Positions 1 to 12,000 of a stretch of 64,000 nucleotides of DNA are shown here, piece by piece (positions within the stretch are counted from its first letter, which is position 1; every line of letters starts with the position of its first letter). The position numbers and the translations under genes were made by a program. The notes under the pieces were generated by a model. The model saw only the letters and a program-made list of their open reading frames with translations, searched no databases and was not told the origin of the DNA. This DNA is from Cliona cf. orientalis (taxonomy: Eukaryota > Porifera > Demospongiae > Clionaida > Clionaidae): NCBI GenBank assembly GCA_963930775.1, contig OZ005703.1:6572001-6636000 (forward strand), read 5' to 3'.

Positions 1-73
1 GAAGGGGGGTGGGGCTGGCCCAGGGGCGAAGTATGACATACTGCTGCTAACAAAGTTAAACCTTGCACAGGAG

Positions 74-3000
74 ATGATGAGCCGGAAAGCGCCCATGCTG
101 ATAGTACTACACTTACTGACTTTTTCGGCCGTTTGCTTGGGACAAGATCAATCCCTTGGTCCATGTAAGTCAGTCTCTCTCTCCCTCTCCCTCTTCTGTC
201 TTTCTCTCACTAATCTTCATCATAAACCTATATTAAAACACAGATGATATCTCAGGCAGTGGTACTATTCCAGACTTGTCCCCATTCACATGCGCCAATG
301 ACAACGTGACCACCTTACGACTAGAAATCTTTGATATCCTACCCAATAGACTAGCTCAACTGTTGGGATGTGCTGCGACTGATTCCTCTGATGAGCTGCT
401 CTACACAATATCACTCTCAGATATACAGCCCATCAAGATATCAGAATTATCCAATATCAGTATTGTTGACGATTACTTGGACCAGGGAACTTATCAAGCT
501 ACAATTGAGGTGTGTGTTCTTGGAGAAAGTGGGAATGACAGTCCAAGGCTCTCCTGTGATGATGTGCATACTGAGACTCAGATTTATAGTAATGTGACGA
601 TAATTGTTGGTACCGATGAAGATTTGGCCCCATTCACATGCACCAACGATAACGTGAATATCTTACGGCTTGAAATCTTTGATATTCTATCCACTACACT
701 AGCTCAACTGTTGGGATGTGCTGCAACTGATTCGTCTGATGAGCTACTCTACACAATATCACTCTCAGATAGACAGCCCATCAAGATATCAGAACCCAAT
801 AGCACTGTTGATGATTACTTCGACCAGGGAAGTTATCGAGCTACGATTATAGTTGAGGTGTGTGTTCTTGGGAACAACAGTCTCTCCTGTGATGACATGA
901 TGCAGACTGAGAATCAGACTTACAGCGACGTGACGATAGTTGTTGGTCCAAATACCAAACGTCTTTTTCCCTATGGACCAGGAGATGAGATAGTCTCTGA
1001 TATTGATGATGAGACATTTAGCATCGTATCTTCTGATGGGATACCCTTTTTGACAGACACATACAACATACTCCATGTAAGTTGACATACGTGGCTACCT
1101 AGCCACTGCACAATAATTAATTTTAGGTTGAATACACTATTATCCCAGTAGATCTGTTCCAAAATTAATATCAATGTTCTTACTTAAACTTCGTAAAATT
1201 TAACGAAAGCCTGGCCTGGGGTGTCAGCTAACTATGTCTATAGTGCTTATAATAATATATGATCATGTGTAATATCCTATGTGCTTTTCTTAATATTCAG
1301 ATCAGCAGCAATGGATTGGTATCATTTACACGGCCATATCGAGCATGGTGGGCGACTCCCATTCCTTTTGGGAGGTACCCTACTCCAATCATTGCCCCGT
1401 ATTGGTCCGACATAGACTTCCGCAACAATCTCCCTGACTCTGGGGTATACTATAGAATCTACGAGGTGGAAGCGAACGATCGAAGGACTGTGAACGTTCT
1501 GCGAGAGTTCAATACTAGGTTGGCAAATTATGCTGGCATCAATTTTGATGCAGAATGGTTGATGGTAGTCACTTGGAAAGATGCTACTCCTTACTATGGT
1601 CGGAGAAATACTGATGAGGTATGTTATAAAATTACATGTAGCTATAGTCTATACAAGCCAGCTGAGTTAGGGAGTATATTATAGTCTCAGCATTGATTAA
1701 AAATACACAAGATCAATTTTTCGTGTACTTTGACCCCTTTTCTCAGGTTGTGACCTTCCAGCTGGTGCTAGCAACAGATTTCTTGACAACCTATGCCTTC
1801 TTTCTCTATGATGATTCAACATGGAGCCTCAGCCGCAGATTCTGGCCTCGAGTGGTAATCGGTCATGATAATAAAGATTTCACCAACTACGACAACATCC
1901 AACTTACCAGTCCAGAGTATCTTCGCATACAAAACATCCAGGGTAATACTGGTCGTACTGGTGAATGGTACTTCAACTATACCGCCCAAGGGGAAGTTGA
2001 TTCCGCAAAAATCTGCCTTCAGTGGGCCCAGAGACAAGACAGAAATGTTTCTGCCGCATTTGAAGGGGTACCGTCTTGCCCTTGCACTCATCAACAAGCC
2101 TGGAGAGATTGGAGCTTCTGGTTTGGGTATTACTGGGGCTTTTCGGCTCGCCCAAACTGTGCCACTTTACTGTTCTCACGGAGACAGAGTACCATTGAGT
2201 GTTGCTATGACGATGATGGGTCATTGATTGTGGGGGCCAATGATGGAGGGAGTTTTTTGCTCTACAATCCATTGTTTCGACATCGGCAGAATATTCTAGA
2301 AGATCGCCAACCTTATCGCTATTGCTGTGAGGAGTCGAAGCTATGTCAGCTGTACTATCTGCATAGACCTTCCGATGATTGCAGCATGTATGTCAACATA
2401 AGACCTGGTGAGTATAATAATTATAGTTTCCATTGGATAATTATAACATATTGACTCATATTATAGTCTTGTCTCCAAGCCCATTCCAAGTTTTCAGATT
2501 TGTATGCTGAATGCTGAAATAGAGAAAATCTGAGAATGGGCCTTGGGATGAGCAAGGCTACATTGCCTATGTATAGGCAATCATCCATAGACCGTATTAA
2601 GCCCAGTATAATAATTGTAGGGACTAATGGATCTCTTTCATTCTGATTGTAGCATGGATGTTTGGAGATCCTCATTTTGCATCCGTCGACAACAACAACT
2701 TCACCTTTAACGGTATCGGAGAATACCTTCTCCTTCAGTCCTCCACCAATGACCTGACAATTCAGTCAAGACTGGTGCAGTTTGAAAACACCAATGCCTC
2801 AGTGATGAGTGCGATAGCCATCGAACAAGGTGGCATTCAACTCCAAGTCGAAGTAAAAGATGGCGCTCTCCAGCTCTCCGTTCAAGGTATCTCACAGTCC
2901 TTGCCCACTGGAGACAACGTATACATCGTCACAGCAAATGGCATTAACTCCATACTCAACAACGGCCTGGATATTCAGAGTGTCACTTCGCAAGATTTGC

Positions 3001-6000
3001 TGATCCAACAAGATTCAAGTGATCAGCTTTCGCTACAAGTTGATGATTCAGGCACTTTGGTTGTCATCACGCCAGGGGGAGCCACGGTGATGGTCTCACT
3101 CCAGATGTCATTTCTGCAGACCACCATGACTTTATCTGACAATTACATGGAAGAGACAAGAGGACTGATGGGTGTGTATAATGGAGATCCATCTGATGAT
3201 TTCACCCTTCCAGACAGTACAGTTCTCAGTGGCAGTCTAACTGAAGCTGAAATCTACAGTTTTGGATTGCAGTGTAAGTATAGGTGTGATCTAGCAAATC
3301 CCCATGTAATATTAGCGTATACACTACCTTCCGAGGATGTAGATATTTGGTATACCTGAGGATGATTAGAAATTATCCTAGCCCCTGGGTTACTTTTCAG
3401 CCATTATTACTAAATTTTATCATTACACTAACTGTGCTGTACCTGTAGGGCATGTGGATGAAACTGATTCTATCTTCCACTACTCCGATAATACAAGTTA
3501 CAGTACGTATAACTTGGACTACCTGACTTTCATGCCGACATTCACGAGTGAACTGATGAGTAGCCTACCATCGGATGCGGATTCTGTTTGCCAGGGAAAC
3601 CAAGCTTGTCTGTACGACTATGCAATCTCTGGAAATGCTGAGCTCGGAAACTCCACACAAATGGCAGCAATGAGTGGCCAAGACCTTCAAGCTATTCTGA
3701 GTAAGATTCTGTGTTTTCAATGCCATAGCTACCACTCTGAAATAAAAATTGTGCGATCTCAAACATTAGGTTAATTTTGCAACCTAGCATGCTTTTTTAG
3801 CCAAAATTATGAGTACTAATATTGTGTTGATGCTTGTGCACAGGTGGCTTTCTTATATTATTCATATACTGTGTGTGGTCAGTTGCTTCATGAATAATGA
3901 TAAAGTGGGATGGTGCCATGGAAGCCAGCAGCAAAATAAATATCCAATTGAATTTCATTACTATGTATGCAGCTGGCTTAGCAAATGTAATTTGCAATCA
4001 TCTCTCTCTCTCTCTCTTTCTCTTGTTCTCTTACACACCCACCAACTAACAGGCAATAGTCCTCCAAACATCACTGGTTCATTCTTGCTGTACGTCAACA
4101 GTGGAGAGTCTGTCAATGAGATGTACAATGCTGATGATCCTGACGAAGACAGTATCAGTACCTTTATCTTAAAGGTATTACATTAAATCAGCTAATTAGC
4201 TGATTAACTTGCAGATATGTGATAATAACTGTAGCTGCTAAGTAAGATTTTAGCCAAAAATGTAAGCGATACATCAGTAGACTATCAGAACAGTGCAAAC
4301 TTATCACTAGTAGATCCCCTTAATACCATACCAGAGTAACCCTTATCTACTCCTGTACCATACTTATCACACTGTTAAGAGCAGGTAGCAATAATAATTT
4401 AAACCTAACAGGATGGTCCAGAACAAGATGGGATCACCTTTACAATGTCTATGACCTTCATGGATGGCATACTACGGTGGAATAGCCCAGGACTCAGTGT
4501 ACCCTCTTCGCCAATAACGCTATTCGCTAACGATTCCAAAGGAGCATCGTCAACAAGAAGAGTCTCCATTGTGCTCTGCGGCTGTATAAATGGTGGCATT
4601 TGTGTTCAAGCAGATCGTAAAGTGGAGAACATTCGATTCGATGAAAACGGCCACTTTAAGCAGCTCTGCAGCTGCCCTCAGTTTTATGGAGGAGACTCGT
4701 GTGAGATTGAAATGAGGGGCTGTGACTACAGCGTGTGCCCCGATTCTAACGTTTGTGAGGCTGATGCCGCAGAGCCAAGTGGCTATGTGTGCACTGGATG
4801 TCAGGATGGATTTATGATTGTGGACTCAAAGTGTATAGGTAAGAAGAGTTTAGTGGTAGTGTATAGCGATTTTTTTTGATGATCATAGCCATCTTCTGAA
4901 TTCATTAGATATTAACGAGTGTGTGGAGATGACGAATAACTGCACCCAAAATCAGCTTTGTGTGAATACTGAGGGAGGTTTCATTTGTGAGTGCAAACCA
5001 GGCTTCAGATCACTAGATGGCGGAGCAACATGCCAAGGTACTGCAATATTATAATATTATTATCATAGTGTGCTATGATTTATGAATGTAGAAACACTGT
5101 GTGCTGGCTTATACTTAGGCTTAAGCAACAAGATGACTAGGTAGCCCAGTCTGTTTTTAGTTTTTGTCTCATTTCATTGAGACTTTCGTCTCATTTTTTG
5201 AGCCCTCATTTTTTTGAGCCCTTGTGCCCTTTATTTAAAGTTTTGTGATTTCTCTGTTTTGCTATCCTGATGAGTCACATCACTTGTGATGAAAAGCTTA
5301 GATCAAATTTACAGTTGAAGTCACCCGTCATCTTGTTGCTTAAGCCTAAGTATAAGCCAGCACACAGTGTTTCTACATTCATAGTGTGCTATGATTACTA
5401 AATTTTGTGTTGATAAGAAAGTTGAAAAACCTCACCGTTTCCCTACAGATATTAATGAATGTGCAGAGGGAGTTTCAAGCTGTTCTCAAGTGTGCACCAA
5501 CACAGTGGGAAGCTATACTTGCAGCTGCCATCCTGGATACACTCTTGATGCAGATGGTTCCACCTGTACCCGAAGCGCTGGTATGCTATGCTATGCTAGT
5601 GATGTATGGACACAATTATTTCATTTTTGATAATTTTTTTATACATAGTTGGTGGCTTTGTTTGTGATGAGGGGGCATATGTCATGATGGCAGGAGAACA
5701 CCAGTGTGTCTGCCCTGTGGGACAACAGTGCATGGGAGTCTGTAATTCAAGTGACGTGACAGCTCTTCAGAATGGAATACAAACTTGTCAAGGTTTGTGT
5801 ACCAATGATTAAGGCTTATGTATGTGGTAAATAATATGTCACGGTTTGCAATTGTCTACCAAAGGCTTATGTATGTGGCATATAGCTATCGTACTATCTA
5901 GTAAGAGTAACAATTATTATACTCATTAATCATTTTGTTGTTATCTACAGATTGCACTGGGCAACAGTATGGATATGAGTGTGGAGAAACTTGCAGCTGT

Positions 6001-9000
6001 ATGAATGGAGGCAGCTGCAATAATACCATTGGATGCATATGCCCTAGTGGGTGGACTGGATCTACTTGTACAATTGGTAAGTCATGAGTTACAGCATAAT
6101 ATTATGCTATGTCCAGCTGTTTCCAAAGATGAACTCTCTTATTATACACATGCGCACAATGCTGAGTTACTTTTCAATCCTCATCGCTAGACACTTTGAC
6201 TTACTTTCCATAGTCACTTGCATGATAATATGGAGCTAACATGTATTACCGGTATAATGTAATCTCTTGCAGAGGTGAATGCTCATGCTCCCGTTTTCAG
6301 TGTGGTCACACCAGTCATGCTAAACTGGACAGCTTTGGCAGGACTCATGGTGGCCCGTGTCAATGCCAGTGATGCAGATACTGGTCCCAATGCAGGAAGC
6401 GTAACTTACTCTCTCGTTAGACCAGAGGTTTCACCTCCAACTGGCATTTCTGACGGCTTAACCATCTTCAATATCTCCCCAACTACTGGCATTATCACTC
6501 TAACTAGCAATCTCATCGACCACATTGATGATTTCTCTGAAATTCTCCTCACAATTAAGGCACAAGATCAGGGTCCCATTCCACTCTCAGCTACTACAGT
6601 ATTAAGCATAGTTCCAATTCCCGTTCCATATCTGGAATTTGATACCAGAATTCAAGTACCAGAGGACACCCCAGAAAACACTGACCTCACCAGTGTTACA
6701 TGTGCAGAACGTGGCCGCCCTAGCAACTCACTTAGCTTGAACTTACAAGGAAATTTCTCAAGATTTTTTGCAGTTAGCTTAGCAACTTCTCAACTGAGTT
6801 TAGTCCGAAAGCTTGATTTTGAATCTCTTACTGATCGAAGTGATCCATTCTACCGACTCGACTTAGTCTGTCAAAATCAGTATGGATTATCTGTTGAGAG
6901 GAAAATCGAGATTGAGGTTCTGAATATAGATGATAATCCATTCGTCTTCAGTCGCACTTTCTATTCAGCTTCAGTGCTAGAAAATGCATCTATTGGAATG
7001 GCTGTCATACAAATTACTGCCTCAGATGCTGACTTTCCTAGTGGCATGATAACCTACGCTTTTGTTGAGAATGACAGTCATTTCACTATTGGTACAGCGA
7101 GCGGTACAATCTCGATCATGGCTCTGCTTGATCGTGAAGAGCAGGATTTCTACGCGCTCATGGTAAGAGCAGAACTTGCTGGATCTCAGATTGATGTACC
7201 GGTGAACATCTCCGTATTGGACGTCAATGACGAGACACCAGTGTTCATAGATCAGCCCTACATCGTCAATAATCTCACCACAATGAACGAGGTCGGTGAT
7301 CATGTCGTCACAGTTATAGCACAAGACCCTGATGCAGGGGTAAATGGACAAATAACATACTCGCTTGCTAATAATAGCTACTTTGCTATCAATGAATCAA
7401 CTGGTGTTGTGTACGTGGATGCTCCTCTTCCGCCGATTGACCCGCTGATGCTACAGGTGACTGCAACAGACGGTGGAGATCCTGCACAGATGTCGAGCAC
7501 CACCATACATATTTTTGTGCAGCCGTCTCCGGAGGGAGTGAGATTTACGAGGACGAGGTTCAACTTTCGAGTTGAGGAGGATACGCCAAGGGGTGCTCTC
7601 ATAGGCCAAGTCGAGGCCTCTGTTGTCGACGGTCGAAACGTCACCCTCAATGATAGCCGCTCATACCCTGTGGTGTACTCCATTGTGAATAGTAGTGATA
7701 TATCGATATTCACGATTATCAGCACGACTGGTGAAATTTATCTCCTCTCAACGTTAGATTTTGATCAGTCAGCAAGACAGTATTTGTTGACCATCCAAGC
7801 ATTTCACCAAGTTACTAATGAGCTAAATTTTACAGCAGAAGCCACTGTCCTTATTGAAGTCTCAGACATAAACGATAACCCACCTCGGTTTTTCCCAGCA
7901 GCTTATGCAATTGCTGTTGAAGAATTTACTCCAGCCAATTCTTCTATTGTCAATGTATCAGCAACAGATATCGATTCAGATAGCAATATCACCTACTCCG
8001 TAGCAAGTGGTGATAGTGGACCATTCCAAATCCATCCATACACTGGAGTCATTTCAACCACGCAAGAGCTTCTCATTGCCAGAGACTATCGATTCTTTGT
8101 GACAGCTTTCGACGGGAAGCTTTCCTCAATGGCGGTCGTCTTCATTTCAGTGACAAGGTCAGTCTCAGTTGAACCAACTTTTACTAGAGAGCGGTACATA
8201 TTCAATCTTCCAGAGAGTGCCACTAGGGGATCGTATGTGGGTATGGTAGAAGCTGTGACTAGAGGTAGCCTTTCGTCTCTTGATTTCAATCACCTCCAAT
8301 TTAGAATTGTCATGCCTGTTGATGTCAATGTAACCTCGCAGCCTGGAGATGGACTCTTTCACATTGACGACATAAGCGGCAATATAAGTACACTAACAGA
8401 TTTCGAATTTGATGCTGAAAATCGGACAACTTACGTGTTCTTTGTTCAAATTTACAGCAACATCGATGATGCTGTGCATGATACTACTACAGTTGCAGTT
8501 GAGCTCCTAGATGCCAATGATAACTCCCCTGTTTTTTCACAATCCCTTTACACCCGTGTTATTGAAAGAACGGCAGCTCCTGGGTCAGTCATTCTCAATG
8601 TCTCTGCCACTGATCGAGACTCCACAACGAATAGTGAAATAAGATACTCTATCGAACCACTCTCGTTTGACTTTACCATCAATCGTACGAGTGGAGAAAT
8701 ATCCATAGCAAGCAGCTCCTTAGAAGTAGGGAATTATCGTCTGACAGTTATTGCAACAGACAAAGGCTCCCCTCCTCTAAATGGAACTACTACAGTCATC
8801 ATAGCTGTTATTCCTGCAGTACCCAGTAATCTAGTGTTCACACAGCCTGTCTATCGCTTTGGTGTGTCTGAAGATGCTGAAGCCAATGCTTTAGTAGGAA
8901 GAGTGCAAGCTCTAGATGCTGCAACAAACATGACTCTCAGTAGTGTAGAGTATTCCACGTCAAATCTGAGCATCTGTCTTCATGTGGGTCAGGATGATGG

Positions 9001-12000
9001 TGAGATACGAGTATCATGTGATTTAGACAGAGAAACAGAGCCAAGATATGAGCTACAGGTTTTCGCCAGAGATAGAAATGCAACTGGGTATGGTACAGTC
9101 ATAGTAGATGTTCTGGATGTCAATGATAATTCTCCGAAATTTTCTCTCGATGTGTACGCTGAAGTTATTGATGATCAATTTGGCAATGAAACAGCCATCC
9201 TTCAAGTGAATGCCATAGACTCTGATGCAGGGCGGAACAGTACCATTACTTATAGTTTTACACCAACAGTAGGAGCTGTGGAAGATGTATCGAGCCACTT
9301 TAGGATAAATTCCAGCAGTGGTGCAATCTACCTCCACCAATCTACAATCGCCATAGGTGACTACCGGCTCACTGTACAAGCTACTGATAGCGGAGTACCC
9401 CAGACAATGAGCTCAACAGCAATAGTCCTGATTTGCGTCATAAGAGCCCGACCTTCTGTCTTCTTTTTCAACACATCTGCCACTCTGTTTATTGATGAGA
9501 ACCAATCTCCACAGACAACAGTAGGTAGTGCAGTTCTACTGACAACAGGGGGAATAATCAATCCAATGGATTTTATGAATAATCTTCACTTTTCTATAAT
9601 CGGGGGAGACTCAGTCGAAACTACAAACAGCTCCTTTCCATTGTTTGGAATTGATTCAGATACGGGTAGAGTGTACACGATAGCACCACTAGACCGCGAA
9701 GAAGCCGACAGACATGTGATAGTAGTGCTTGCAAATTTTACGCTGTATGGCCTCACTGAGCAAGGCTCTTTGAATATTGAAGTCATAGATCAAAACGATG
9801 TCAGACCAATGTTCGGCTTGGCAGAGTATGTTGGAATAACGGAGGAGAATGCAGAAAATGATACAGTCGTCGTTAATGTTACCATTGTAGACGAGGATGT
9901 GGGGCCTAATGCGGAGATTGAGTTGTACCTAATTAACCCCATTGGCAACCCTTTCAGTATTCGTGTGCGACAGACTAACTACCCTTATACGCATGGAGAA
10001 ATCTTTGTGCAGAATTCAGATCTCCTCATACCAGGACTGTACAACTTTGGTGTCACTGCTTCTGACAGAGGAATAAATCCACTTACCAGCACTTCTCGTA
10101 TCTATATCACAGTGGAACACTCTCCACCAGAATTTCTCTCCTTTGAGTTCAATCCGTACATTTTTGAATTGACCGAGAATGCTATGGTGACCTCCACTGT
10201 TGGTAATGTATCGATTGAACAACCTATAACTCCAGCTCTTGATACCCTACTGTATAGCATTGTTGCAGGCAATGAAGGAGGGTTCTTTGGAATCAATGGA
10301 TCAAGTGGTGTCATCTCAAATCAACGGCCTATCAATAGAGAAACCAATTCGCAATTCAACCTCACCATTGAAGCACGTGTACTCTCAGAACCCTCACTTG
10401 CACCAACTGTGACTACTGTTGTCGTAAATATAGCTGATACAAATGATAATGTACCCGTATTTTCCACTGGCTCATATTCGGTCACATATCTCACATCAGA
10501 CCTTACAGCTAGATTCAGTCTGGTAGATGTGATGGTAACGGATGCAGATATTGGGTCCAACGCAGCTGTGGTGCTCAGTTTAGAGGATGCGTCATCGAGC
10601 GGTGACTCCAGAAATTTTAACATCACACCTGATGGGAGGATATTCAACACCACCAGCTTGAATGCTACACGCTATATCTTCAACGTTGTAGCAAGAGACA
10701 TGGGAGCACCTCCACTATCCTCAAGTGCCTCCGTATCGATCACAATCCAACTACCAGTTCCTGATAGCATTAGTTTTGTTCAACCTGGAGGCTATGTCTT
10801 CAACATCAGTGAGAATGTGCCCTCAGGTGCTATTGTAGGAGATGTTGTGCTAGCACCAGTTCCTGATCACGTTATTCAATTCATTGAATTTACAGACAAC
10901 ACTACTGATTTTCAACTTGTTCGAAATGCTGGTGAGGTCCGAGTGCAAATACAATCGCTGAATCTTTTTGATTACGAGGCAAGACAATCCTACACCTTCC
11001 GAATCGAGGCAAGAGTACTCAATAGCACAGTGCTACCGCCTGTCAATCTGCGAACATCTGTCATAGTTACAGTTATTGTCATTGACACAAATGACAATGA
11101 ACCAGTATTTGTCAACTTTCCCTCTAGACTAGCTTATCTGGAGAATAGAACACGTGAAGAATTGGTCCATGACTTCAATGCAACCGATGCCGATTCTGGT
11201 ACGAATAGTATAATTGAATATCAAATTGTGAATCAAGATATTCAAAGTAAATTTCGCATTGACAGTGCAACCGGGGAACTGTTTGTATCTGCAAGGGTTG
11301 ATAGAGAGGAACGAGAAACTTATCGAATCATCATCCAAGCCATGGATCGTGGAACGCCAAGGCAATCTGTACAGAGCACCACAACTATCACCTTGTTAGA
11401 CATCAATGACAACGTCCCAAGAATGACTAACGGTTTCTCAATGTCTGTCCGTGAAAGAGTTCAACCTCCTCTGCAGCTTACACAGTTCATGGGTGTTGAC
11501 CCCGATCTAGGTAGCAATGGAACATTTCAGTTCTCTGCAGTTGCTGGTGGTAGCATTCCAGATATCATTGCTTCCATTGTCACCATCCATACAAACGGCA
11601 GTGTGGAGTTAGCCAGAGAGCTTGACTACGAACAGGTACAAACTTACACAATCCACGTACGTATAGCCGATCAAGGAACACCACCATTGCAGTTCATCTA
11701 TATGAATATCACTCTTCAAGTGATCAATGAACCAGACAACACTCCACAGTTTATCATTCCAGGTGGTGCACCATTTTACAGCAATACTACCCTACCAAGG
11801 CTGAGGAATGGAGACATATTGGCCCTAGTTAGAGCAACAGACTTAGATCCTAATGACATCATAAGCTATGAAATAGCCTCGATTACAGTGGAAGGAAACA
11901 ACGGGATGCAGCCTGCTTTCAGAATCGATTCCAGTACTGGAAGCATATACCACAGTGGTGTCCGTGGTCTCATACCTGAAGCAAACTTTACCATAAATGT

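Noticed and set aside
3965-4060. CTCTCT tract as a promoter or separate element in the cadherin gene
   Set aside because: It is just the polypyrimidine tract before the acceptor at 4052.
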